Assembly: GCF_002847305.1 (NCBI RefSeq)
Contig: NZ_CP025408.1
Span: forward strand, 1,571,001-1,635,000
Length of the DNA stretch: 64,000 nucleotides
DNA from: Paracoccus tegillarcae
GTDB lineage: Bacteria; Pseudomonadota; Alphaproteobacteria; Rhodobacterales; Rhodobacteraceae
Direction of reading: 5' to 3'
The notes under the pieces are model-generated. The model was not told where the DNA came from, did not search any database, and was given only the letters and a program-made list of their open reading frames with translations. The position numbers and the translations under genes are program-made. Each line of letters begins with the position of its first letter. Position 1 is the first letter of the stretch. This document shows positions 55,482 to 64,000 of the stretch, piece after piece.

Positions 55482-57191
55482 ATGAAACTGCACATGACAA
55501 CGGCCATGGCGCTTGTGCTGATGGCCACCGCCGCACAGGCGGGCATGGAAGAGGCGACTGCCTTTCTCGATGCGGAAATAGACAACTCGACCCTCACCCG
55601 CGAAGAGCAAGAGGCAGAGATGCAATGGTTCATCGACGCCGCCGCGCCCTTTGCCGGCATGGATATCAACGTGGTGTCGGAAACGATTACCACTCATGAA
55701 TATGAATCCAAGGTGCTGGCGCCTGCGTTCAGCGCCATCACTGGCATCAACATCACGCATGATCTGATCGGCGAAGGCGATGTGGTCGAAAAGCTGCAAA
55801 CCCAGATGCAGTCGGGTGAAAACGTCTATGACGCTTATGTCAACGACAGCGACCTGATCGGCACGCATTGGCGCTATCAGCAGGCGCGTGGGTTGAATGA
55901 CTGGATGGCGGGGGCCGGCGCGGATGTGACGAACCCCAACCTGGATATCGACGATTTCATCGGCAAATCCTTCACAACCGCGCCGGATGGCGAGATGTAT
56001 CAGCTGCCCGACCAGCAGTTCGCGAACCTTTACTGGTTCCGCTATGACTGGTTCAACGACGAGACGATCAAGGCCGAGTTCAAGGAAAAATACGGCTATG
56101 ATCTGGGCGTTCCGGTCAACTGGTCGGCCTATCAGGACATTGCCGAATTCTTCACCGGGCGCGAAATCGACGGCAAGCAAGTCTATGGCCATATGGATTA
56201 CGGCAAGAAAGACCCCAGCCTTGGCTGGCGCTTCACCGATGCGTGGCTGTCGATGGCCGGAAACGGCGACAAGGGCGTCCCGAACGGCAAGCCGGTCGAT
56301 GAATGGGGCATTCGCGTTGATGAAAACGACCGTCCGGTCGGATCTTGTGTGGCCCGCGGTGGCGACACCAACGGCCCAGCTTCGGTCTATGCGATCCAGA
56401 AATACCTCGACTGGATGGAGGCTTTTGCCCCGCCCGCAGCCCAGGGCATGACCTTCAGCGAAAGTGGTCCGGTTCCGGCACAGGGCGAGGTCGCTCAGCA
56501 GATGTTCTGGTACACCGCCTTCACCGCCGATATGGTCAAGGAAGGCCTGCCCGTCGTGAATGATGATGGCACGCCGAAATGGCGCATGGCACCGTCACCG
56601 CATGGTGCATATTGGCAGGACGGCATGAAGTTGGGCTATCAGGATGCCGGTTCCTGGACGCTGCTGAAATCGACCCCGGATGACCGCGCCAAGGCCGCAT
56701 GGCTGTATGCGCAATTCGTGACCTCGAAGACCGTCGACGTGAAAAAATCGCATGTCGGCCTGACCTTCATTCGCGAATCGTCGATCCAGCACGAGAGCTT
56801 TACCGAACGTGCGCCCAAGCTGGGCGGTCTGGTCGAATTCTACCGCTCGCCCGCCCGCCTGAACTGGTCGCCCACGGGCACCAACGTGCCGGATTATCCC
56901 AAGCTGGCACAGCTGTGGTGGCAGGCCATCGGTGATGCCTCCTCGGGCGCGAAAACCGCGCAAGAGGCGATGGACAGCCTGTGCGCCGAGCAGGAAAAGG
57001 TGATGGAGCGGTTGGAACGCGCCGGTGTTCAGGGCGATATCGGTCCGCAAATGGCCGAAGAGCATGACCTGGAATGGTGGAACAACTTCGCCACCGAAAA
57101 CGGCACCATTGCGCCTCAGCTTGCGTTGGAGAATGAAAAGCCCCAGCCCGAAACCATCGGCTATGATGAGCTGGTAAAGAGCTGGCAGTAA
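55482..57191 (+). CDS. glpV: Glycerol-3-phosphate ABC transporter binding protein GlpV
   Basis: 569-residue periplasmic binding protein, longer than usual family 1 proteins but normal for this glp group. A Sec signal peptide (MKLHMTTAMALVLMATAAQA) is evident. GGGAGGAAAAGGA precedes the ATG. It is the last gene of the operon glpD-STPQUV, in contrast to the other transport operons here, in which the binding protein comes first. A strong terminator follows. Confidence 0.9.
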   Translation: MKLHMTTAMALVLMATAAQAGMEEATAFLDAEIDNSTLTREEQEAEMQWFIDAAAPFAGMDINVVSETITTHEYESKVLAPAFSAITGINITHDLIGEGDVVEKLQTQMQSGENVYDAYVNDSDLIGTHWRYQQARGLNDWMAGAGADVTNPNLDIDDFIGKSFTTAPDGEMYQLPDQQFANLYWFRYDWFNDETIKAEFKEKYGYDLGVPVNWSAYQDIAEFFTGREIDGKQVYGHMDYGKKDPSLGWRFTDAWLSMAGNGDKGVPNGKPVDEWGIRVDENDRPVGSCVARGGDTNGPASVYAIQKYLDWMEAFAPPAAQGMTFSESGPVPAQGEVAQQMFWYTAFTADMVKEGLPVVNDDGTPKWRMAPSPHGAYWQDGMKLGYQDAGSWTLLKSTPDDRAKAAWLYAQFVTSKTVDVKKSHVGLTFIRESSIQHESFTERAPKLGGLVEFYRSPARLNWSPTGTNVPDYPKLAQLWWQAIGDASSGAKTAQEAMDSLCAEQEKVMERLERAGVQGDIGPQMAEEHDLEWWNNFATENGTIAPQLALENEKPQPETIGYDELVKSWQ

Positions 57192-57199
57192 GATCACCG

Positions 57200-57233
57200 A
57201 AAGGGGGCGGCGCGATCTGCCCCCTTTCTTCTT
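57200..57233 (+). terminator. Terminator of the glp operon
   Basis: AAAGGGGGC and GCCCCCTTT form a perfect 9-bp stem with a 10-base loop, followed by the T-rich tract CTTCTT. It lies 9 bases past the glpV stop codon. Confidence 0.8.
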
Positions 57234-57297
57234 CATTCAAATATCCATTCCGATGGCGATGCTGGGTGCCTCCGGCGGGGATATTTGCATGAAGAAG
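57228..57297. repeat. Long inverted repeat between convergent genes
   Basis: CTTCTTCATTCAAATATCC (57228-57246) pairs with its inverse copy at 57279-57297 over 19 bases with one mismatch; the loop contains GCCTCCGGCG. It overlaps the glp terminator's T-tract and lies 30 bases past the stop of the convergent monooxygenase gene, so it may terminate transcription from both sides. Confidence 0.65.
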
Positions 57298-57326
57298 AAG
57301 CCGGGCGCTGCCGACAGGCCGAAAGG

Positions 57327-58865
57327 TTATCCAGGATGCAATCTGTTCCGCGCCAGATAGGCTGCAAGGCCGGCCCCGTCGTTCGCCGCGCCGATCCAGC
57401 CGATGTGACCGTCCGGGCGGATCAGATAGGCGGTGTGGCGGCGAAAGCCCACCTTGCCGGCCGCAGCCGTCCAGTCCCAATGGTGCAAGGGCAGGCCGGC
57501 GCCCCGCGCGGCGTTGATCAGGGTTTCGGGCGGTTGATCGTACAGGTGCAGTTGCCAGCGTTGCCCCTGCAGGGGCGCGAAGTTGTCCGGACCTTCGTCG
57601 CCGACCCACGGCAACCTGTCGCCGGCGCGCAGACGGCCGGCGCGCCCCCTGCTAAGCGGGCTGTCGGGATAGGCGATACGGATTTGCGAGATCGTCCGAA
57701 ACAGCGTCCGGCGACCTCTTGCTGTCCTGACCACCAGTCGAACAAGCGCCGGCATCATCCATTGCCGGGCCAGTCGTCCGGGCAGGCCGCCGGCGATCAG
57801 GGGGCGAAAGGCTGTGTCGGTCGTGCCGACCAGCTTGCGGGCGAAGGCGATGCGTTCGGGCTCATAGCTGTCCAGCAGGGTAGGCCCGGCGCGGCCCTGC
57901 GCGACCATCGCCAGTTGCCAGCCGAGATTGATCGCATCGCCGATGCCGGTGTTCATGCCTTGACCGCCGACCGGCGAATGGACGTGTCCGGCATCCCCCA
58001 GCAGAAAGGCGCGGCCGATCTGAAAGCGGTCGGCGACGCGGTGATGCACGTGATAGGCCGAGAACCAGTTTACCTGCGCCACCTTCATTCCGATCAGTCG
58101 CTCGACGCGCGGCTGGATATCAGCGAAATCCACATTCTCGCGCAGGGCCAGATCCGGTGGCAGCAGCCCGATCAGCCGTTGCGTGCCACCATCGCGAAGG
58201 GGCAGCACCAGCGCCAGCAACCTGCCACCCAAGGTCATGGTCACATCCGAGGGGAAGCGTTCGTCCAACAGGACATCGGCGACATAAAAGGGCTGCGGGT
58301 AGGTGCCGCCCTCGAAGCCGATCCCGAGGCTTCGGCGCATCTGGCTATGGGCACCGTCGCACCCTGCGGCCCAATCGAAACGCGCCTCGGAAGGGCCGTC
58401 CGGTCCTTCGATCAATGCGGTAATGCCCGCCTCGTTCTGCGTCACCTCTGCCAATCGGGTGTTCCATTCGACCGCTCCGCCAGCAGTCTGAAGATGGCGC
58501 AGCAAGGCGGTTTCATGCTGGTCCTGCGGCAGCGCCAGCATGAAGGGAAAGGGCGAAAGGCCTTGGCCGAAATCACCCAGCCTGAAGTTCGCGATGCCGC
58601 GGATCGGCCCATCGCTTTCGGCGCGGCGCAAGGCGACCGTGTCAACCTTGATCCCTTTCGCGATGATGTCTTGGGCGATGCCCATTTGCGTGTAGAGTTC
58701 GAGAATACGGGCGTGAATGTTCATCGCGCGCGATTGCTGACCCGGCCCCGAATTCTTGTCGATCAGGCTGAAGGGCACACCGTGCCGCGCAGGGACCAGC
58801 GCAAGCGCCAGTCCTGTCGGGCCAGCTCCCGCGATCAGGATCTTCGAATTGCTGTGTGCCGTCAT
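57327..58865 (-). CDS. FAD-dependent aromatic-ring monooxygenase (PheA/TfdB/UbiH type)
   Basis: 512-residue group A flavin monooxygenase. FAD motif [14 protein letters not shown] near residue 10, a DG-type central motif [16 protein letters not shown] and the second FAD motif [22 protein letters not shown] are intact. The C-terminal thioredoxin-like extension of phenol hydroxylase relatives appears present (last 120 residues). It would hydroxylate an aromatic or polyketide-like substrate using NAD(P)H. It interrupts the glp cluster between glpV and glpK on the opposite strand, with no clear link to glycerol. Confidence 0.85.
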   Translation of the reverse strand: MTAHSNSKILIAGAGPTGLALALVPARHGVPFSLIDKNSGPGQQSRAMNIHARILELYTQMGIAQDIIAKGIKVDTVALRRAESDGPIRGIANFRLGDFGQGLSPFPFMLALPQDQHETALLRHLQTAGGAVEWNTRLAEVTQNEAGITALIEGPDGPSEARFDWAAGCDGAHSQMRRSLGIGFEGGTYPQPFYVADVLLDERFPSDVTMTLGGRLLALVLPLRDGGTQRLIGLLPPDLALRENVDFADIQPRVERLIGMKVAQVNWFSAYHVHHRVADRFQIGRAFLLGDAGHVHSPVGGQGMNTGIGDAINLGWQLAMVAQGRAGPTLLDSYEPERIAFARKLVGTTDTAFRPLIAGGLPGRLARQWMMPALVRLVVRTARGRRTLFRTISQIRIAYPDSPLSRGRAGRLRAGDRLPWVGDEGPDNFAPLQGQRWQLHLYDQPPETLINAARGAGLPLHHWDWTAAAGKVGFRRHTAYLIRPDGHIGWIGAANDGAGLAAYLARNRLHPG

Positions 58866-58963
58866 GCGCTGGCCCTTCGCTTCGCAGCGGTCGTCAACAA
58901 AGCATTGCGCGCAACGACACGGTTATCAACAATAGACGCAACAGGCTCCACAGGGGGAACGCA

Positions 58964-60439
58964 ATGACCATTCTAGCCATTGATCAAGGCACCACATCCT
59001 CGCGCGCGCTGGTCTTTTCGGATGACCTGAAGGTGCAGGCGACCGCGCAGCAGGAATTCCCGCAGCACTTTCCCAAATCGGGCTGGGTCGAGCATGACCC
59101 CGACGATATCTGGACCACGGTGGCCGCGACCGCGCGCGGGGCCATCGAAAAGGCCGGCAACCCGCGGATCGATGCAATCGGCATAACCAATCAGCGCGAG
59201 ACGACGCTGATCTGGGACCGCAAGACCGGGCAGCCCATCCACAACGCGATCGTCTGGCAGGATCGCCGCACCGCCGATCTGTGCGCGCGACTGAAGGACG
59301 AAGGTCACGAGCCTGCGGTGACCCAGACCACCGGGTTGCTGCTGGACCCCTATTTCAGCGCGACCAAGATCGGCTGGATACTTGATCAGGTCGAAGGCGC
59401 CCGCGAGCGGGCCAAGCGCGGCGAACTGGCCTTTGGCACGGTCGATACTTTCCTGATCTGGAAACTGACGGGCGGTCGCAGCCACGTGACCGATGCGACC
59501 AATGCGGCACGGACCATGCTGTATGATATCCGCGCCGGCCAATGGTCGGACGCCATGTGCGAGCTGTTCGACGTGCCTGCCTCGATGTTGCCAGAGGTGC
59601 GCGACAGCGCCGCCAAATTCGGGATGACGCGTAGCGATCTTTTCGGACGCGAGGTGCCGATCATGGGGGTCGCTGGCGATCAGCAAGCCGCGACCGTGGG
59701 GCAGGCCTGTTTTCAGCCGGGGATGATGAAATCGACATACGGGACCGGCTGCTTTGCGCTGTTGAACACAGGCGATGACGCGGTCGTGTCGCAAAACCGG
59801 CTGCTGACGACCATCGCCTATCAGCTGGATGGCCGGCCAACCTATGCGCTGGAGGGCAGCATTTTTATCGCCGGTGCCGTGGTGCAATGGCTGCGTGACG
59901 GTTTGCAGATCATCCGGGATGCGGCCGAAACGGCGCCGCTTTCGGCCAAGGCTGATGACAGCCAGAAACTGATCATGGTGCCCGCCTTTACCGGGCTTGG
60001 CGCGCCGCATTGGAACCCGAATGCCCGCGGGGCCGTGTTTGGTCTGACGCGCAATACCGGCCCTGCCGAATTCGCCCGCGCGGCGTTGGAAAGTGTCGGT
60101 TTTCAGACCCGCGATCTGTGGCAGGCAATGCGCGCCGACTGGCCGAATGCCGGCGATGCGGTTCTGCGCGTCGACGGTGGCATGACCGCCAGCGAGCCTG
60201 CGATGCAGTTTCTGGCCGATATTCTTGGCGCGCCGGTCGATCGGCCGGTCAACACCGAAACGACCGCACAGGGTGCGGCGTGGCTGGCGGGGTTTAAGGC
60301 CGGGCTTTGTCCCGAACCCGAGGAATATGCAAAGGCATGGCAGCTTGACCATCGTTTCGAGCCGCAGATGGATCAGGAAACACGGGATGCGCGATATGCC
60401 GCCTGGGGCCGTGCAGTGCAGGCCGTCATGACCGTCTGA
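58964..60439 (+). CDS. glpK: Glycerol kinase GlpK
   Basis: 491-residue FGGY kinase that phosphorylates glycerol to glycerol-3-phosphate, the substrate of GlpD. N-terminal [35 protein letters not shown] and [13 protein letters not shown] are signature stretches. The ATG at 58964 has AGGGGGAA upstream. It has its own short upstream region, divergent from the monooxygenase gene; no clear copy of the 10-bp CGAA array was seen there. Confidence 0.95.
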   Translation: MTILAIDQGTTSSRALVFSDDLKVQATAQQEFPQHFPKSGWVEHDPDDIWTTVAATARGAIEKAGNPRIDAIGITNQRETTLIWDRKTGQPIHNAIVWQDRRTADLCARLKDEGHEPAVTQTTGLLLDPYFSATKIGWILDQVEGARERAKRGELAFGTVDTFLIWKLTGGRSHVTDATNAARTMLYDIRAGQWSDAMCELFDVPASMLPEVRDSAAKFGMTRSDLFGREVPIMGVAGDQQAATVGQACFQPGMMKSTYGTGCFALLNTGDDAVVSQNRLLTTIAYQLDGRPTYALEGSIFIAGAVVQWLRDGLQIIRDAAETAPLSAKADDSQKLIMVPAFTGLGAPHWNPNARGAVFGLTRNTGPAEFARAALESVGFQTRDLWQAMRADWPNAGDAVLRVDGGMTASEPAMQFLADILGAPVDRPVNTETTAQGAAWLAGFKAGLCPEPEEYAKAWQLDHRFEPQMDQETRDARYAAWGRAVQAVMTV

Positions 60440-60510
60440 GCCATTCGTGATTTCACCCTGGCGCGATTTCCCCTATGATCGCGGGAAAACGAAGAAACGG
60501 GGCGAGCGAA

Positions 60511-61092
60511 ATGAACAGGCTTCTCAAACTGGCCATCGTGGGGCTGGTGGCATCTTGCGGCGGGGGAAATTACAGCGCGCCGCGCAATCTGGACAATGCC
60601 TGCGCCATTGCGGCCGAGCGTCCGGCCTATTTCCGCGCGATGAAAGCAAGCGAACGGAAATGGGGCGTGCCGGTCCATGTGCAGATGGCGTCGATTCACC
60701 AGGAATCGAAATTCGTTGGCGATGCGCGGACACCGCACCAATACGCGCTAGGCGTCATTCCCATCGGACGGCAATCGTCGGCCTTCGGCTATTCACAGGC
60801 GCTGGACGGCACCTGGGAGGAATACCTGCAAGAGACCGGCAAACGTCGCGCAAGACGTGACAATATCGGTGACGCGACGGATTTCATGGGCTGGTACATG
60901 GATGGATCGACCAAACGGTTGGGCATCTCGAAACAGGACGCGACCTCGCAATATCTGGCTTATCACGAGGGTCGGGCGGGTTTCGCGCGGCGCTCTTACC
61001 TGTCGAAAAGCTGGCTGGTCCGGGTCGCCAATAATGTAGGCACGCGCTCTTCCTTGTATCGTTCGCAGCTTGCGTCTTGTGGTCGTGGATAA
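60511..61092 (+). CDS. Lipoprotein with SLT-type transglycosylase domain
   Basis: 193-residue protein. The N-terminus has a short hydrophobic stretch ending in the lipobox VASC with cysteine at about 17, so it is predicted to be lipid-anchored. The body has the transglycosylase pattern: MASIHQESKF with the likely catalytic glutamate, then AFGYSQALDGTWEEY, and YLAYHEGRAGF. Such enzymes cleave peptidoglycan. The ATG at 60511 places the lipobox correctly; a longer in-frame start would bury it. Confidence 0.82.
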   Translation: MNRLLKLAIVGLVASCGGGNYSAPRNLDNACAIAAERPAYFRAMKASERKWGVPVHVQMASIHQESKFVGDARTPHQYALGVIPIGRQSSAFGYSQALDGTWEEYLQETGKRRARRDNIGDATDFMGWYMDGSTKRLGISKQDATSQYLAYHEGRAGFARRSYLSKSWLVRVANNVGTRSSLYRSQLASCGRG

Positions 61093-61172
61093 GCGACGGG
61101 CGTCTTAAGGGCGGTTGACCTTGCCGCTTGGCTGCGGCCTGATACAGCAGTCGCAGCCAAGCCGGAGAAACG

Positions 61173-61760
61173 ATGTATACGGTCATCGGCACAGCCAATA
61201 GTCGCACCTTGCGGGTCCTCTGGATGTTGGAGGAACTGGGCGTCGCGTATCAACACGTGCCCGCCAATCCGCGCAGTGACAGCGTGGTGGAGTTCAACCC
61301 GGCGGGCAAGGTGCCGGTGCTGATCGCCGATGGCACGCCGATCACCGATTCAACCGCGATCCTGACTTTTCTGGCCGATCATCACGGCGCACTGACCCAT
61401 CGCGCCGGCTCGATCGAGCGTGCGCGGCAGGACAGCCTGACACAGTTCATTCTGGATGAGTTCGATGCGGCGCTTTGGACCGCGGCGCGGCACAGTTTCA
61501 TCCTGCCAGAAGAGTTGCGAATGTCCGGCATCAAGAACACCTTGAGGTGGGAATTCGAGCGCAGTCAAAAGACCCTGATGCATCGCATGGCCGAGGGTGA
61601 TTTTTTGATGGGTGATCAGATGACTGTGCCGGACGTCATTCTGGCGCATTGCCTGACCTGGGCCTTGATCGCGCGGTTTCCAATCGTCGATGCACGGTTG
61701 TCCGACTATCTGGACCGGATGCGAAGCCGCCCCGCCTTTCAACGCGCCGCGGCGAAATAG
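61173..61760 (+). CDS. Glutathione S-transferase family protein
   Basis: 195-residue GST. The N-terminal thioredoxin-like domain begins MYTVIGTANSRTLRV, with a serine at the usual catalytic position, followed by the conserved GKVPVLI and the glutathione-binding DST motif near 60. The C-terminal helical domain is complete (TVPDVILAHCLTWA). GGAGAAACG precedes the ATG. Substrate unknown. Confidence 0.9.
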   Translation: MYTVIGTANSRTLRVLWMLEELGVAYQHVPANPRSDSVVEFNPAGKVPVLIADGTPITDSTAILTFLADHHGALTHRAGSIERARQDSLTQFILDEFDAALWTAARHSFILPEELRMSGIKNTLRWEFERSQKTLMHRMAEGDFLMGDQMTVPDVILAHCLTWALIARFPIVDARLSDYLDRMRSRPAFQRAAAK

Positions 61761-61767
61761 CGGTCAG

Positions 61768-62979
61768 CTATGATTGGCGCAGATGATATTGCGCTGCTGC
61801 CCGACCCGCGTGGCGACCACTGGCAAGGCAGCCGGTCAGCAGATAGCCGCCCGTCGGCGCCTCCCAGTCAAGCATTTCGCCAGCGACGAAAACGCCGGGC
61901 AGGGCCCGCAATTGCAAGCCCTCGTCTACCGCATCGAAACGAATGCCACCCGCCGAAGAGATCGCCCGCGCGATGTCCATCGGCCCCTCATGTCGCAGGG
62001 GCAATGACTTGATCAATCGGGCCAGGGTCTGCGGATCGTGGGGCAGCGGCCGCCCCCATTCCAACAGCAGCGCAACCTTTGGCGGATCGCCCAGCACACG
62101 GCGCAGCCAATTGCCGACCGAAAGCTTACCCCTTGGACGGTTCAGGTGCTGCATCAGCGCCGCGTGATCAAGATCGGGGGCCAAATCGACCGAACCTGCA
62201 GCGCCGTCACGCAACGCGGCCGAAATTTCATAGACCCCGCCACCCTCGGTCCCGTGCTGCGAGATCACCCATTCGCCGCGGCTGCTCGCATTGCCCGCAT
62301 GAAGGGCAACACCTTTGATCGCACTGCCGAAAAATCGCTGCATGGGCGCGGACCAGTTCACGCGAAAGCCCATATTCGCCGGCTGAAAGGGTGCGATATC
62401 GACGCCGGCGTCGCGCAGCCATCCCATCCATGCGGCATCCGACCCAAGTTGCGGCCAGCTTGCGCCGCCCAGTGCCAGCACCGTCGCGCGGGGGCGCAGG
62501 TGTTGAACTCCCTCGGGCGTCTGAAAACGCAGCCCGTCCTCAAACCCTGTCCAGCGCCAGCGCACGCGCAACTGCACCCCGCTATCGCGCAATCGCGCCA
62601 GCCAGGCACGCAGCAACGGCGAGGCCTTCATGCCGACAGGGAAAACCCGGCCGGTCGAGCCGGTAAAAAGCTCGATCCCCAGCCCCCGGGCCCAGGCCAT
62701 GACCTCGTCGGGGCCAAACGCGGCAGTATCGGCGCAGGGAACCCCCAAAGGGTCATGCTCCGCGTGCGACCTGCCCGCGCTGATATTCGCCCAGAACGCG
62801 GCGGCTGGCTGTTCCTTGGTCAGGTTCAGACCGGATTTTCCCGCCATCAGGAATTTGCGGGCCGGTGTGGGCATCGCCTCGGCGATCGCCACGCTGATCC
62901 CATCGGCGGCAAGTTGTTCGGCGGCCATCAGACCGGCCGGTCCCGCGCCGATGACCAGCGCGTCAGGTGTCTGGCTCAC
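61768..62979 (-). CDS. HI0933-like NAD(P)/FAD-dependent flavoprotein
   Basis: 403-residue flavoprotein of the group often annotated as TIGR03862. The FAD motif VIGAGPAGLMAAEQLA is near residue 8, KSGLNLTKEQPAAAFW around 48-63 is typical, and the C-terminus GEMLDWEAPTGGYLLTGCLASG is the family's closing FAD motif. The GTG at 62979 forms a GTGA overlap with the holA stop; the open frame continues upstream but only inside holA. Function of the family is not established. Confidence 0.85.
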   Translation of the reverse strand: MSQTPDALVIGAGPAGLMAAEQLAADGISVAIAEAMPTPARKFLMAGKSGLNLTKEQPAAAFWANISAGRSHAEHDPLGVPCADTAAFGPDEVMAWARGLGIELFTGSTGRVFPVGMKASPLLRAWLARLRDSGVQLRVRWRWTGFEDGLRFQTPEGVQHLRPRATVLALGGASWPQLGSDAAWMGWLRDAGVDIAPFQPANMGFRVNWSAPMQRFFGSAIKGVALHAGNASSRGEWVISQHGTEGGGVYEISAALRDGAAGSVDLAPDLDHAALMQHLNRPRGKLSVGNWLRRVLGDPPKVALLLEWGRPLPHDPQTLARLIKSLPLRHEGPMDIARAISSAGGIRFDAVDEGLQLRALPGVFVAGEMLDWEAPTGGYLLTGCLASGRHAGRAAAQYHLRQS

Positions 62980-64000
62980 CGCCGGCCCCGTGGCATCATC
63001 GCCAAGCGGATCAGGGCGCGTTCGATCAGCGGCATTTGCGGGGCGCGGCTGCTGGAGCGCAAGGTCAGGTCGGTTTCCAGCAGATGATGAACCGCATCCT
63101 CGAGCGGTCGCATCCCCCAGCTTTGCGCCTGACGTGCCATGCGGTCGCGTCGCGGTCCAAAGACCGGTGGGCGCTGGCGCATCAGCCCCGCAGCCGGCCC
63201 ACCCGGGTCGGCGGCGGCGGCATGCAGCGCGCGGAAATGGCGCAGCGCGGTGATGCATAGTGTGACCGGATTGGTGCCCTGCGCTTCGATCCGGCGCATC
63301 AGCGCACCGAATTGATCGGATTTGCCCTCGGCAACCGCGTGGATCAGATCGTCCAGATCGGCCTCTATGCTGGCAGGTGCCAATAGCGCGATCTCGGACG
63401 GCGTCAGCGGCTCGGGGTCGTTGTGCTTGTAAAGGCCGATCTTTTCAATGGTCTGGCGCAGATCGCCCGGGTCCAGCGCACGGGCCAGCACCAGCATGTC
63501 CTGCATCGCATCGCGGGGCACCTCGCGCAGACCGGCATCGGCCAGCCATTTGGCGACATCATCCTCGCCCGGCGGATCGTCATAGATCGGGGCGGTGACG
63601 GCGCTCTTGTGTGGTTCAAACAGCTTGCGCAGCGCCGAGGATTTGGCCAATGAACCTGCCGTGACCACCATCGCCGCATCGCCCGACTGCCATTCCTCGA
63701 TCGCGGTCTTGATCGCGGGGGCGGCGCTGTCGGGCGTGTCCTCGACCAGCACGACGCGTTGACCGGGGAAAAAGCCGACCTCCTTGATCGCGTCCAGAAG
63801 TTGCGCCGGGTCCTTGCGCAGATCACCGCCGGCCATGCGGGCCACGCGCATATCCTGTTCCGCATCGGGACCGGCCAGCGCCGCCACCGCCTCGGCCCGT
63901 TTCAGCGAAACGCGCATGGCGTCCTGACCATAGATCAGCAGCGCCGGGCGCGAGGGGTCGGGACGCGCCAGATAGCGCGCGATCTCGCCCCCCTTCAGGA
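62976..64000 (-). CDS. holA: DNA polymerase III subunit delta (5' partial)
   Basis: Delta subunit of the clamp loader, which opens the sliding clamp during replication. The frame is open to the right edge, and the N-terminal residues seen there (GGEIARYL, then ALLIYGQD) are the usual first segment, so only a few codons are missing. Conserved pieces include GGDLRKDPAQLLDAI, FFPGQRVVLVED and the C-terminal helical collar domain ending near IRLAMMPRG. It overlaps the flavoprotein gene by 4 bases. Confidence 0.88.
   Translation of the reverse strand, partial: LKGGEIARYLARPDPSRPALLIYGQDAMRVSLKRAEAVAALAGPDAEQDMRVARMAGGDLRKDPAQLLDAIKEVGFFPGQRVVLVEDTPDSAAPAIKTAIEEWQSGDAAMVVTAGSLAKSSALRKLFEPHKSAVTAPIYDDPPGEDDVAKWLADAGLREVPRDAMQDMLVLARALDPGDLRQTIEKIGLYKHNDPEPLTPSEIALLAPASIEADLDDLIHAVAEGKSDQFGALMRRIEAQGTNPVTLCITALRHFRALHAAAADPGGPAAGLMRQRPPVFGPRRDRMARQAQSWGMRPLEDAVHHLLETDLTLRSSSRAPQMPLIERALIRLAMMPRGRR

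Noticed and set aside
57285..58967. A 560-codon plus-strand open frame antisense to the FAD monooxygenase.
   Set aside because: The minus-strand gene has both FAD motifs and a normal length; the plus-strand product has none.

Overview
The window is GC-rich alphaproteobacterial chromosome, most likely a Rhodobacterales (Paracoccus-like) genome. This is an inference from the glpR-D-STPQUV-K glycerol-3-phosphate locus, the TTGAC-type -35 boxes, strong GC-ending codon use and dense operons with 1-4 bp stop/start overlaps. Both edges cut genes: pbpC (penicillin-binding protein 1C) on the left and holA (DNA polymerase III delta) on the right. No rRNA, complete tRNA, insertion sequence, prophage or CRISPR array was recognised.

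Most of the window is a run of separate catabolic modules, each with its own regulator and uptake system. Module 1 (2.0-18.8 kb): a Gfo/Idh oxidoreductase, CoA-transferase, enoyl-CoA hydratase and aldehyde dehydrogenase operon; a LacI regulator; then a CUT1 sugar ABC transporter continuing into two GMC oxidoreductases, an SDR, a Dabb protein, a DUF993 protein and a second LacI regulator. Matching LacI-type palindromes sit at both promoters, and an exact copy lies inside the first GMC gene. Module 2 (18.8-31.9 kb): iron alcohol dehydrogenase, PdxA2-like dehydrogenase, BNR/sialidase-fold protein, GntR/FCD regulator, DUF1537 acid-sugar kinase, KdgD-type dehydratase, SDR, D-2-hydroxyacid dehydrogenase and a dipeptide/opine-type ABC transporter. 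TTGTCAA sites recur at its promoters. Next come a DMT exporter and a divergent LysR regulator (32.1-34.1 kb).

Module 3 (34.2-43.4 kb) looks like non-phosphorylative pentonate oxidation to 2-oxoglutarate: an L-arabinonate-type IlvD/EDD dehydratase, a DHDPS-family 2-keto-3-deoxypentonate dehydratase, an alpha-ketoglutarate semialdehyde dehydrogenase and an RraA-like protein, divergent from a tripartite tricarboxylate transporter and a GntR-like LacI repressor. Two near-identical 16-bp operators lie in the divergent region. KdgD of module 2 would make the same semialdehyde intermediate.

The last third holds a probable structured RNA with a tiny ORF behind an extreme Shine-Dalgarno sequence (43.5-43.7 kb), a queuosine-precursor transporter, a thiolase, a truncated ModE with modABC and a ModE box, and the glycerol-3-phosphate regulon (glpR, glpD, glpSTPQUV, an inserted FAD monooxygenase, glpK). 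The GlpS/GlpT ATPase pair carries complementary motif losses that predict one degenerate ATP site. The right end has a lipoprotein transglycosylase, a GST, a flavoprotein and holA.
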